Both the position numbers and the translations under genes were made by a program. Shown here piece after piece: positions 45,901-54,489 of a stretch of DNA of 64,000 nucleotides. Below the pieces are notes generated by a model. That model was given only the letters and a program-made list of their open reading frames with translations, ran no database searches and had not been told where the DNA came from. Position 1 is the stretch's first letter; the number at the start of each line of letters is the position of its first letter. Source of the stretch: Cornus controversa (lineage: Eukaryota; Streptophyta; Magnoliopsida; Cornales; Cornaceae); assembly GCA_026545225.1 (NCBI GenBank), contig CM048845.1, forward strand, positions 18,011,001-18,075,000, given 5' to 3'.

Positions 45901-46990
45901 TTACCAAAAGATTCGTTAGAATCTAACATGGTCCAGGAAGGTAGTCACTGCCTGAGCCACAGAAGATGTTTTTTGACCAATAGGTACATAAACACACATT
46001 ACATTTTGCCCCTTTAGGGTGATACAAAGTGTCAGGACGGTACCAAGGCAGCTAAGCATCCTTGGTAAGGCACTACTGAGTCTAACAGGGTGCCATTAGT
46101 CCCATGGGTATGATGAGTATAGTCTAATTGCATGCTGACATCAGTAGGTCATATGCAATTCGGATGTTCAATGCTGGCTATCATCTACCAAATGTAACCG
46201 TTTTTTTCCTAGGCATGATTGACTACAAAACTTATTGCATGACATGGGTTATTGCATGACATGGGAGAATATCATTTGAGATGTATAAAACACCAAAGGA
46301 TATAACAGATTGACATGGGAGCTTGCTCTTAAGGTATACCATGTCATGCCAAGCTCTAAGAGGACTTAAAATGCTGGGAGTGACTAGTGCCACTAGCAGT
46401 ACTACAAATCAGTGACTGAGCATGAAGCTTCCCTCCACAAGGGAAGTCTTCAATATTTTCCTTCCTTTTTTCTCAGCCTTCTTAAACAAGAACCACTTGC
46501 AGCTTCGGATAAAAATAAAAAACAAAACAGCTACCTGTGCAGGAAACCTCCCTCCAAAAGCAGCCGGTTCCAAGTTCAATTTTCCGCTTGAGGTTGCATC
46601 ATATGCACCATAGAGAAGCTTTAAGCCAATATCAAACAAGAAAAGCTTTGTACCGACATTGATCTTCTCTGCAACTTCCCTTTGCCCCCCAGGAAGCCCA
46701 AAAACACGATATTTGAAGCACTCTGGTTTTGTCCTTCCATTACACAAAAATATGAAACCAGAGAGTCGTTCTGATTTGTCCTTGTCCTGCCCCTTTCCCT
46801 GAGAAGCAGCTTCACTGCCGTTATTAGTGGCAGGAGCAGAAAAAGGGCCTAGTTCAGGACCAGAGAGGGGGGCAGGAGCAGGCACAAGAGCATTAGTTGC
46901 TTCTACTTTTGAAGCCTTCTTCTTTATCTTCTTGTTGGCATCTGGTTGGCTTACAGTCTGCCTCTTGTTTCTGGACTTCTTGCTTGCCAT
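30657..46990 (-). CDS. DCD (Development and Cell Death) domain protein, 4 exons
   Basis: Exons 46535-46990, 34104-34217, 33586-33983 and 30657-30915 join to 1227 bases, 408 residues plus TGA, with no stop. All three introns have GT...AG ends and phases that agree. The start [10 protein letters not shown] (46990) precedes a basic, nuclear-signal-like region (residues 20-29, [10 protein letters not shown]), a Pro/Ala/Ser linker, then the DCD domain at about 76-205. It contains [54 protein letters not shown] and QVRNLLSLF. The C-terminal half is Pro/Tyr/Gln-rich and looks disordered. DCD proteins are plant-specific and linked to development, stress and cell-death responses; the biochemical role here is unknown. 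An upstream in-frame Met at 47023 is possible but less likely. Introns are swollen by transposons. Confidence 0.88.
31215..32860 (+). pseudogene. LINE fragment in DCD intron 3, antisense to the gene
   Basis: A broken L1-type ORF2 of a second subfamily. Palm text ([20 protein letters not shown]) is followed by a degenerate RGxRQGxPLS region near 31390 and a FADD region near 31525. An open stretch from 31702 reads [20 protein letters not shown] and [16 protein letters not shown] thumb text. Later pieces include [17 protein letters not shown] and the zinc-binding end ([20 protein letters not shown] at about 32545). Stops and frameshifts occur throughout. It ends near 32860 without a clear poly(A). 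Confidence 0.8.
33120..33580. other. Remainder of DCD intron 3
   Basis: Intronic, no feature recognised apart from a pyrimidine-poor, AT-rich composition. Confidence 0.5.
33586..33983 (-). CDS. DCD gene exon 3
   Basis: Begins [12 protein letters not shown] after acceptor TATGCAG and ends with the split Arg codon AG|A before donor GTAATT. It codes for the Pro-rich tail with repeated DPYLA/DPYYLAE/DPYLR phrases. Confidence 0.87.
34104..34217 (-). CDS. DCD gene exon 2
   Basis: 38 codons from [14 protein letters not shown] to FSQELNAQQ. Acceptor TTTTTTTCAG and donor GTAAGA, phase 0 on both sides. It completes the conserved C-terminal helices of the DCD domain, which is why I link it to exon 1 across 12.3 kb. 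Confidence 0.87.
34400..34649 (+). mobile_element. 250-bp SMART/TRIM LTR retrotransposon in DCD intron 1
   Basis: Complete. 73-base LTRs at 34400-34472 and 34577-34649 differ at three sites. The primer site TGGTATTAGAGC (34473-34484) and polypurine tract TGAGGGGGCG (34567-34576) sit at the inner edges. The 5-base target duplication AATAC is at 34395-34399 and 34650-34654. The 104-base interior has no coding capacity. At 250 bases it falls in the range I know for the smallest plant LTR elements. Moved in trans by another element. Confidence 0.95.
34655..35160. other. DCD intron 1 sequence
   Basis: No gene, repeat or element ends recognised. Confidence 0.5.
35165..37140 (+). pseudogene. LINE ORF2 fragment in DCD intron 1, antisense to the gene
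   Basis: Same family as the full-length LINE at 39735-45857. It starts inside the endonuclease-RT linker ([21 protein letters not shown]) and continues with [28 protein letters not shown], a frameshifted GQDGF region and [16 protein letters not shown]. The palm is degraded ([13 protein letters not shown]). Open thumb text starts at 36535 ([20 protein letters not shown]), and the last recognisable text is [15 protein letters not shown] near 36975. About 150 bases at 36740-36900 do not match the family. Truncated at both ends. Confidence 0.85.
37538..38144. mobile_element. hAT-type non-autonomous element, 607 bp
   Basis: Ends are CAGGGAAGCATGGATAC on the left and, inverted on the right, CTAGGAAGCATAGACATGG. 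The flanks repeat with one mismatch over 8 bases: CATCTAGG (37530-37537) and TATCTAGG (38145-38152), the size expected for hAT. The interior is filled with variants of GGATAC, GGACATGT and GTATCC. No coding capacity. Confidence 0.8.
38153..39734. other. DCD intron 1, AT-rich, one element relic
   Basis: Mostly AT-rich. At 38750-38895 a CGGTTTGG-rich stretch ends in TTTTTGTGCATCCCTA, the form of one end of a hAT-derived plant repeat; the other end is missing. Nothing else recognised. Confidence 0.45.
39819..43463 (-). CDS. LINE ORF2: endonuclease-reverse transcriptase, intact
   Basis: The frame is open from 43544 (1241 residues). I prefer Met28 (43463), one residue before the endonuclease motif [13 protein letters not shown]. 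Numbering below is from 43544. The AP-like endonuclease runs about 29-255 with [24 protein letters not shown] and SDHIPI. RT runs about 480-760 with [39 protein letters not shown] and catalytic YADD near 716. Thumb and connector follow ([29 protein letters not shown]). The C-terminal zinc-binding RT domain has [14 protein letters not shown] and [18 protein letters not shown] near 1118. It nicks target DNA and copies element RNA in place. Complete for plant L1; all visible catalytic residues are present. Confidence 0.95.
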   Translation of the reverse strand: MKLRIVSWNVQGLNDPDKRRVVKSLIRKWEAHIVFLQESKIADISDGLIRSLWGGRFIDWEALEAVGSSGGIVILWDKRWVSKVDSWKGRSSLSLKLSLEEDGSRLIFSGVYGPVGGVERRGLWEELESVRSRWTGTWCVGGDFNEIRDPSERSSGGRRTPAMWEFSEFINDHQLIDLPMEGARFTWSSGREHPTLSRLDRFLISCELEEKFSDVAQAALARAVSDHIPIILDCGGLSRGRSPFRFENMWLKAEGFKDKVQNWWTSYECRGNASYRVAYKLKQLKEDIKKWNKEVFGNLNWRKNRAISEILELDRKEGEEGLSDSEICRREECKAEFGAIAMMEEISWRQKSRAFLLKEGDRNTKFFHIIANARRRGNHIGRIIVDGNLLSRAEDIQREIVTFYQQLYTENSRHRPLMGGLEFAVISEEDRGWVERPFEEEEAVEALRSCAGDKAPGPDGFTMAFLHQNWEVVKAEVMEALSEFQSTGYFEKSLNASFIALIPKKGGAVDAKDFRPISLVGVIYKVFAKILANRLKRVLDMVISDSQNSFVGGRQILDSVLIASECVEARVRSGLPGIVCKLDIEKAYDHVSWDFLLYLLERMGFGSRWRRWIHQCISTVRFSILVNGSPAGFFPSSRGLRQGDPLSSFLFIIVMEAFSKMMKRAEELGVIRGFPIGREPNHLVVSHLLYADDTIVFCDAREDQLRHLKFILICFQAVFGLKINIGKSELVPVGEVAGIHEFAAILGCGVGSFPTSYLGMPLGASSRTVSTWDPVVERFEKRLAGWKKQYLSKGGRLTLMKSTLSNLPTYFLSLYPMSMAVVRRLERIQSKFLWGGLGDEFKYHLVSWGKVCTPIQKGGLGIRRLENFNKALLGKWLWRFGVERTRLWRRVVAYRGGEEAGGWRSSELNLPVGVGIWKGIRKGWDECSKHIRFRVRNGRHISFWEDIWCGDLPLACRFPRLFRIASNRQALVADCYQLDSGRLSWVVSFRRAFQDWELIEVAELLTTLYSHVLEGEGMDEMMWTGSKRGTFEVRSYYRLLSDFTSPNFPWKTIWRTKAPLKVAIFTWTAILKKILTIDNLRRRGRFMINWCCMCKRSEETVNHLLLYCTVATDVWSMFLVAFGMDWVFPRSTKEMIEAWRGCTVDSRARDAWRVTPLCLWWGLWQERNRRRFEDVESSIWSLKYNILSLLFFWVYGKNCTSDGQVVNFLDSLNL
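43453..45782 (-). pseudogene. LINE ORF1, two lesions
   Basis: ORF1 is the RNA-binding partner of ORF2. Start at 45782 ([10 protein letters not shown]), or 45761 (MSFLDVARL). The first part carries the plant DUF4283-type domain ([27 protein letters not shown]). One frameshift at about 45360-45420 moves into the frame with [15 protein letters not shown] and AIGDLCGGF. That frame then runs to 43453 with a single TAG at 44632-44634; I read the stretch 44631-44344 as open, including [14 protein letters not shown]. The C-terminal part is acidic and low in complexity. It overlaps the preferred ORF2 start by 11 bases. There is no classic CCHC knuckle. Without the frameshift and stop it would be about 775 residues. 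Confidence 0.88.
45872..46534. other. DCD intron 1, near exon 1
   Basis: No element recognised. It contains repeated CATGACATGGG phrases near 46238-46262. Confidence 0.45.
46535..46990 (-). CDS. DCD gene exon 1
   Basis: Codes for residues 1-152. Donor is CAG|GTAGCT, phase 0. It holds the basic N-terminus and the first two thirds of the DCD domain. Confidence 0.88.
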
Positions 46991-48120
46991 AAGCAAAACT
47001 GTTGTATTGGGGGAAAAAAACACAAAGAGGCACCACTTAGATGAACTTCAAGCATAACAGCTACCCAAAACCAAAAAATTTGGCAAGGGATTGAGGCAAA
47101 AAACTAAAGCTGGAAGAAAATGAGAAGATGGGGCCAAGGCAGAACAAGAAACCTATCAACTGCAAACATGGAGTGAAAAAAGCTGCTAAACACAGTTATT
47201 GCAACATAAGAACACGACACACTAAAGACTGCCTCTCCTAGAAGAAATAAAGGAAGGGCAAAACAACCAACTTGAGACATTTGTCTCCCAGCAAACACCA
47301 ATGCTATTTGAACAAAGCAATCAATCAGTAGCATATTCAACCTTTCTAATAATAAATTTTCTCAGTCATTATGTTATGCCAGCAATCCAGAGATTTTGAG
47401 TAATATCATCCTCTGCCTTGCTCTCCTCCCACCACCACCCACTTTACCATCTTACAGGTTCTCACACATCTCATCATCTTATTTTTTTCATGTCATTCCA
47501 ATGATTCCTTAAATATGACATTCTTATCTTATCAGTCTCTTTGTTCATCGATCTCAACACCCTCATCTTTGTAACAATCATTTTACTAACAATCATTCTT
47601 GGTCGTATGACAATTTTCTACAAATCCAGGTCAATTGCCTTGCTTTTTCTTTTCTTTCATTTTTTTTTTTTTTTTTTGGCAAGGGTCAATCTTCTTGCTT
47701 TTCACTGCTTAATTCCCTCTAATTCTTCAAGCAAGGTACAATATACGAAACTCAGAAACAAATATTCACTTTATCCAACCAGCTCCACAAATATAAGCAT
47801 AATCCGATCAAAAGACTTTTGGCTAAAATTAGGAGACCAAATTCACCAGGTATTAATCCATTGTATGTTTCCTACAAGAAAATGAGCAACGTCTCTTACT
47901 CTAGAGACCATCTATTTCCACTTAAATTATCAATTATATAATTAAAAATATTATGCAGATATATTTTTTATTGATAATAAAAATAAACATAAAAATACTA
48001 TTTCAAATAGGTCAAAAACTAAAAATGATTTTTTTTTTTTTTTTGAGAATACAAATATAAAAAGCAGCTAAGAACAGCAATAAGAGAAACTAAATATAGA
48101 TCATATGATGTACTTTATCC
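46991..48120. other. Upstream region of the DCD gene
   Basis: Expected to hold the 5' UTR and promoter. No TATA box could be chosen with confidence. Long T runs at about 47660-47680 and 48029-48045 look like reversed poly(A) tails of retroelements. The second is followed by GAGAATACAAATATAAAAAG, similar in form to a LINE end. Confidence 0.4.
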
Positions 48121-48124
48121 TAAA

Positions 48125-50125
48125 TTAACTTTTTTAATATAAGATTGTATTAGAAGGTATTCCAACGGGGAACGCAGCCCGCAAAATAACACAAAGGCCA
48201 AACAGAGCCCCTAACCACTCAATATATCCAAAAAATCAATTCTCTCTCCCATGGATTTACAATTTCTTCCAAAAATCCAACAAGAAAAAGAGAACTAATA
48301 ATAGAGAATTTCAGCGCCCCAATAGAAGTCTCCTCGCCATTGAAAGATCTCCTATTCCTTTCCCTCCACAAACACCACCAAACACACAAGGGCATCACCC
48401 TCCAAAAGTCACGAGCTTGGAGGCCTATTCAACAACCTCTCCAAGCATCCAGCATGCCTTTAGAAGAGCTAGGCATCACCCACTAAACCCCAAACAGCCC
48501 CAAAAGCATACTCCAACTGTCCCTAGCCATTGCGCAATGAAGTAAAAGGTGGTCAACCGACTCCTCGTCTCTTTGACATACAACACCGGTTAACAATAAT
48601 ACAGCACCTCCTAAAATTATCCAATGTCAAGATCCTTCCGAGGGCTCCATCCAAAAAAGACCACCTTAGAAAGGGGGCTTTTGTGCGCCAGACAGCCCTC
48701 CAAAGAAAAGACAGTCCTGCAACATCGAAGAAGCTCCTATAGAAAGAACGAACATCAAGCCTCCCCTGAGACGACAACACCCACACCAAAGAGTGGGCCC
48801 TATCACCATCCACCACGTGATGATAAATCAACTCCAAAAAGCAAAAGACGTCCTCCAACTCCCAATCCTGGAAATGCCTCGAGAAGCAAACATCCCAAGT
48901 CATTCTGCCACTGACAAGGTGATGGCAGTCATCGACAAGAGCGTGTCTATCCAAAGCAATCTGAAAGAGAGAGGGAAAAGAATGGGCCAATGAGCAATCG
49001 CCGCACCGGGAGTCCTCCCAAAATCTAATATCTCTGCCATTCCCGAATCAGAATCTGATGTGTTTAGAAAATTCATCTCACTCCTTCCAAATGAATTTCC
49101 AAACACCTACTCCACCAGGGATCCTCACCTTCGACGAACACCATCCTCCCCAAACCTGCTAGAGATAACCCTCCTCCAAAGCCATTGCCTTTCTCTCTCT
49201 AGCCTCCACATCCACCTCCCAAGGAGAGCCTTATTGAAAGGCTCCAACCTCTTGATCCCCAAACCAACCAATTAAACCGGCCTGCACACCTAATCCAAAC
49301 GGACAAGATGGTATTTGAACTCATCACCCGTACTAACCTACAAAAAGTTCCGTTGCAGCCTCTCTATCTTACTAGCCATTAAAGTAGGAATCTGAAAGAG
49401 GAATAGGAAATAAGTAGGAAGACTAGACAAAGTGCTCTTCATCAAGGTAACCTTTCCACCCTTTGAAAGATACTGCTTCTTCCATCCTGCAAGCCTCCTC
49501 TCGAACCTCTCAACTACCGGATCTCATCCACCCACTCTCCTCGAAGGGGCCCCCAATGGCAAGCCCAGATACGAAATAGGGAAAGAACCTACTCCACAAT
49601 CATGCCATCCAAATCAGTGATCTATGGCACTTCCCCCACCGGAACCAACACACTCTTGCCTATATTGATTTTCAGACCAAAGACTGCCTGAAAACAAATC
49701 AACACACCTTAAATATCTCATTTGTGTCATAGAAAACAAGTGTATCATCTGCAAATAGCAAGTGAAAAATCTCCAACTGACTGGAGACATCTCTGTCCAC
49801 CCTAAAACCTCTAATGAAGCCCAAACCCACCACCCTTCTCATCAGCCTACTCAAGGCCTCCATCACAATAAGAAATAAATAAATAAATAAAAAGGGTGAT
49901 CGGCCCTTGCCTGAGCCCTCGAGAGCTACTAAAAAAACCGGTCAGAAACCAGTTCACAAGAACCGAAAACTACACTGAGGATATGCATAACTCCATCCAC
50001 CGCCTCCACCTCTCCCAAACCCCATCCTCCATCATGTAGGGCAAAAAAGTCCAAATCACATGATCGTAAGCCTTCTTGATATCACGCTTACAAAGGACCC
50101 CTGGAACTCCACTATTCAGCATGAC
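48125..50125 (-). pseudogene. 5'-truncated LINE upstream of the DCD gene
   Basis: Minus-strand L1-type ORF2 relic, related to but distinct from the full-length LINE. Reading from 50125 down: the palm at KRDIKKAYDHVIW-like text, RQGPITLF-degenerate text near 49900, LLFADDTLVF near 49750, the thumb ([18 protein letters not shown] near 49440) and an open stretch at 48990-48553 with WRAVWRTKAPFLRWSF and zinc-binding CCMSKRRGV, where CCMCKR is usual. Many stops. The 3' end near 48125 lacks the TACTTATC-A tail of the full-length copy, so it is a different subfamily. Confidence 0.82.
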
Positions 50126-50317
50126 ATCAACACTTAATTTAGGATAGGAAATCTAGAGATTTTAATAAGATTTAGTGCATCAAGAGCAAGAATTTAAAAA
50201 TGTTATTGAAAAAGGGTGAAATCAATGGAAATTAAACTAAAAAAATTGAAAAGTTAAAAGAACATTGTATAAAAAGCTTAATTTAAAAATATATATATAT
50301 AGTAACCTCATGAATTC

Positions 50318-50655
50318 TTTGTTTGGTTGGAAGGAAGGAAGATGCTTCCATCATTTGGCATCCCTCCTGGCCCACCACTTTTCATCCCTCCAAAAATGGG
50401 TGAAAGAGATGAGGGAAGGAAGGAAAAGCTGTTAGGAAATAACTTTGAAATGCCATAGAGGGATGAATTGGTAAAACATGTTCAAGGCAATCTCTTTCCA
50501 TCCCTCATCTCAAATAGAGGAAGGGGTCACCTCCTTCCCTTCCCTTCCACTCAACCAAACAAGAGGATGGATGAGCAACCTCCCTTCCTTAGGGATGTCT
50601 CTTCCATCCTTCCTCCTATCTCTTCCCTCCATTTTCTGTCCCTCCAACCAAACTA
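50318..50655. mobile_element. Foldback miniature element, TIR GTTTGGTTGGA
   Basis: Left end GTTTGGTTGGAAGG (50318) and right end CCCTCCAACCAAAC (50642-50655) are inverted. The interior is rich in GGAAGGA on the left and TCCTTCC on the right, so most of it could fold back. No clean target duplication, so the class is unassigned. Confidence 0.6.
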
Positions 50656-50659
50656 AGTA

Positions 50660-51440
50660 AAAGATTAGAGAAAACACATTTTCTTGCAAGATTAGTGTGT
50701 ATGAGTTGAGGATGCATTGACGAATATGAAAACGGGCAAGGAGTAAGGACTGTAGGATCAAATGACATTTTTGTTAAGAAAATGTGCTTGGAAGATGATG
50801 GTGTGTCTTTACAAACAAAACTATTTAATAAAATAACAATAAATAAGACAATCCAAGAGGAATAACACAAAGTATTTTAATACCTAAAAATAAAATAAAA
50901 CTGATATTAAAAGTTGTACAAATTACCATGACATCAAAGTACTACATTAATGACTCCCACTATGAAACTTTAGAGAAAGAAAAGAACCTAAACAACAACT
51001 AAGATATAAAACTACAGTATCTGAAAATTAATTTGAAATTAACGTGCAAATCATACTCGAAGCTATCTACTTAGTGAAAAGACTAATGGAAACATAGAAA
51101 AAAAATTATATGGTATTTTATCAATTTGGAGAAATCATACCTTAGAAATATGATATGGAGGAATTTATAAAGGAAACGAGTCTGAAATAGATATATTGGC
51201 ATAATAATATACATTTGTTATGGAACCATGACTACAATTAGAATATCATGGGGAGAAAGAATTCATTTCCCACATCTTGAGATCAGAAGTTATTGATGAA
51301 CTAACAAACCACATTGAAAGTGAAGTTTCATATTGTGTGATATTTGCTAATAAACTTTCAAATAAAATTATAACAGAGATATATGCTAACTCAAATGTCT
51401 AGAGAACAGCTTTAGAATCTATATAGGGGGTAAGTATAAA
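50660..51440. other. AT-rich stretch, no gene seen
   Basis: No reading frame or element ends recognised. Confidence 0.45.
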
Positions 51441-51777
51441 ACTAAACTATATTAATTGTGGGGGGTGGGGGGTTGCACAAGTTGGGGTTTCAAAAGATAC
51501 TAAAAGATGATATTTTTTGTCGCCTAAAATTTATTATTCACAGTGAGATGACTGATAGTAGAGTTTTTAATCATAGTTGTTAAAATCATGATCTGGATAG
51601 TACAATCAAACTAAACTATATTAATTGTGGGGGGGGTGTTGCATGAGTTGGGGTTTCAAAAGATACTAAAAGATGATTTTTTTTGTCGCCTAAAATTTAT
51701 TATTCACAGTGAGATGACTGATAGTAGAGTTTTTAATCATAGTTGTTAAAATCATGATCTGGATAGTACAATCCTAC
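51441..51777. repeat. 169-base tandem duplication
   Basis: Unit 1 at 51441-51609 and unit 2 at 51610-51777 both start ACTAAACTATATTAATTGTG. They differ mainly in G-run and T-run lengths, so the duplication is recent. Downstream at 51875-51894 is a 20-base perfect palindrome, GTGGGATCATATGATCCCAC. Confidence 0.92.
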
Positions 51778-52009
51778 TATTCCAAAGCGTTAAATCAATC
51801 TAGATCGCATGACAAATTTCTTAAAAGCAGGTTGACAGTAGAATATGTAGGATCGAATGTAGGGTCGTAGAATCGTGGGATCATATGATCCCACTAAATG
51901 GAGTTGTTTTGTTCTTTTTTGGGCCTCTATCCCAGCAGGATCATACAATGATACTAAATGAAGTCGTTTTATTCTTCTTTTGGATTTTAAGGGCCAACAA
52001 TGCATTATG

Positions 52010-52645
52010 GAGAAAGAAATTTAAGGCTTTTAAGTGTAATGCCCAACTCTTTTAGTCTAATTGCCTTTAAAATAAAAAAAGAATCCAACGTTAAAAACAC
52101 AAAGACCGTAAGCTAAGGCTTGTGACTGCTACAATGTCCTCTTGGATACATTCTCCAACATAATTGGAAAAACTTGTCCAAAGATCTAAGTTACATATGC
52201 TTAAAGTTTTTAATTCTCTATTTATTTTAAAGAAATTTTTCTTAAGAAAGTTTGTTTGAGTTATTTTTCTACTAGTTTTGTAGAATCTTACAATCCCTGA
52301 TTCGATTCCCCCCGCCCCGTGGGCACATCAATCTTAAGTATATAATTATTTCAAGATGGGCTAAATGGAGAATGCTTCTGGCCAACCATGCAATCGATGT
52401 CAAGGGTCATCAGGCAGTATGGCCACCATTAATCGAAAGTGTTGGGACGGGTAGACTAGATACAACCTACCCTTTAGCATTATTTAGAAGAAAAAAAGAG
52501 TAACGCTCTTGTATTTGCACTCATATTCTCATGCTTAACAGAATAAAACGATGTGTAGCAAGACAATAAAAAAAATTAGAAATGAACACATTCGTGAATC
52601 AGTTAAAGTAGCACCGTCGGAGATAAAATAAACGAAAATCGATTA
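52010..52645. other. No feature recognised
   Basis: Nothing coding or repetitive could be supported. Confidence 0.4.
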
Positions 52646-52649
52646 ACAT

Positions 52650-52925
52650 GATGAAGGCATGTATAATGAAGACCAATAACTACAGTAGTGAGAGAGAGTA
52701 ATGTAGTTAATATTGAGGGGCAAAGCAAGAGGACCAGGTCATAATTGCACTAGTGAGAAAGAGCGATTTGGTCCATATCGAGGATAGTGCTAGCAGATAG
52801 AGTAGACCAAAACTACGATGGATTGAGGTATTAAGAAAAGATATAGCATGTGCTCAGGCCAAGATAATGGCCTTGGAGCGAATAGTTGAAAGGGATTCAT
52901 GTAGCCGACCCCATTAGTTAGGAAA
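52650..52925 (+). pseudogene. RTE-type LINE 3' end fragment (tentative)
   Basis: Plus-strand text LRWIEVLRKDIACAQAKIMA followed by LERIVERDSCSRPH and a stop near 52915 resembles the C-terminal tail of plant RTE-type LINE proteins (W(I/M)EVV(K/E)KD..., then a basic end with ADP). Short and diverged. Confidence 0.4.
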
Positions 52926-53079
52926 AGGATTCATTGAGTTGCAAAGAAGAGAGCCTTTTAATAGTACTAAATGGTATCCCTTGATCAGCCCCAGATTATT
53001 AAGTTCTCATGTCAGCAACTAATTGGATTTTTCAAATCTTGAGAAGCTTTAGATTTGAGTCACTCAATCAGGTTTAAGC

Positions 53080-53790
53080 TAAGAACTACAGTGCACAAAT
53101 ACGGATAGGCTCCCTCATCCCAGTAACACCTCCAATCCAACAACAATAAAACTTATTGGCAAAAGTGCCCAAAAACATCTGCACATCTTTGGAACTCTCA
53201 TATGCCTCGCGACCCTCCCACTCAAAACATATCTTAACTACTCGCCCTTGGCCACAATTCGGGGGAGCACAAAACATTCCATGCCCCTCAGCATAGCCTA
53301 CCACAAGAAACCATTCAATCAATAAATCCAATGAGAGCTCACCCTCACTAATAAAGACACCCCTTCAACTCGTTCTTTCTTAGACCTATCAACAAGGTGA
53401 GTTTGCTCTGAAAGTCTGTCTCGAACAAAGGGACAATAAGATCAAGTCTAGCATCACCAAGTCCTCCAGAGTGGGTATGAGATCATATATTCCAAAACGG
53501 AATACGAAGCTTGTTGAGTCCCAAAAGTGGACCAAAGCCTGCAGAAAATCGAATCTAACTCGTACGTAGACCAAATTCAAAATATATCCAAAAGATTAGA
53601 TAAAGAGGTTCCTATCAGAGGTAGATAAGCTCTATGCCCAAGAAATGAGCCAGAAAATATCTACAAGAGCTCGAGAAGAAGACGCCATGACAAGTATGGG
53701 CTGATGCTGCTCACAAAGTACTTTGAATTGTATGAAGACAACCCTTAGAGCAGCAAGGAGCTGGAGGCAGTTGCAAATTGTATTACTATT
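53080..53790 (-). pseudogene. Left arm of inverted duplication: transposon-associated protein relic
   Basis: Minus strand. From 53580 the text reads VRFDFLQALVHFWDSTSFVF and FGIYDLIPTLEDLVML, then after stops GYAEGHGMFCAPPNCGQGR and EWEGREAYESSKDVQMF. The (H/Y)FWD...F.FG..DL.PTLE pattern resembles a plant transposon-linked family (I think DUF7745-like), known from many predicted plant proteins of no known function. Several in-frame stops. The same sequence recurs on the plus strand at 54490-56220. Confidence 0.6.
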
Positions 53791-54158
53791 ATATGTATAT
53801 TTTTTATTTCTGCATCATGGCAGCTTCTAATTTGAGACTACCTCAATTTGAGAAAGAAAGAGGACTCAATCGTATTACTATTATATGTATGAAGACCACC
53901 CCTCATTCGCAAATCGTATTACTCTCTATCTGCATCATCTCTCATCATTTTTCTTTCTTTTTCACCCTCACTCTCTCCCATTCTCTCCCTTACAATCTTC
54001 TTATAAAAGGACCAAGACACGCACAAGAAAAGAGGATACACAAATACAAGTAGAAGAGCTTACTACCATAAACCTTCATTTCCTCCATTACATCTCCATA
54101 TTCAAGCCAAAACATTTTTTTTGTTTTTTCCTTTCGCTGCCCGCACTCCAGAACAATT

Positions 54159-54488
54159 GTTAATCGATTTTTTTAGGATAGTTCTCGATTGGTCATTATC
54201 ACACAGGTCTATCCCTTATCATGTATATATATATATAGAAAAAAGGGGTGAACATAAAATAAAGAATGAAAGTCTCTTTAATTATTCATTATTATTGTGT
54301 GTATATATATATATATAGAAAAAAGGGGTGGACATAAATAAATAAAGAATGAAAGTCTCTTTAATTATTCATTATTATTATTTATTTATGTTCACCCCTT
54401 TTTTCTATATATATATATATATACATGATAAGAGACTGACTTGTGTGTTAATGACCAATCGAGAACTATCCTAAAAAAATCGATTAAC
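54159..54488. repeat. Inverted repeat at the centre of the duplication
   Basis: Arms 54159-54258 and 54385-54488 share GTTAATCGATTTTTTTAGGA, TTCTCGATTGGTCATTA, an (AT)n tract and GAAAAAAGGGGTGAACATAA, over about 90% identity. The loop holds a second direct copy of the inner half (AGAAAAAAGGGGTGGACATA at 54317), which can also pair with the right arm. Confidence 0.92.
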
Positions 54489-54489
54489 A

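Noticed and set aside
47541..47885. 114-residue plus frame with hydrophobic stretches
   Set aside because: Runs through a T-rich tract encoding Phe and Leu; looks like a reversed poly(A) artefact.
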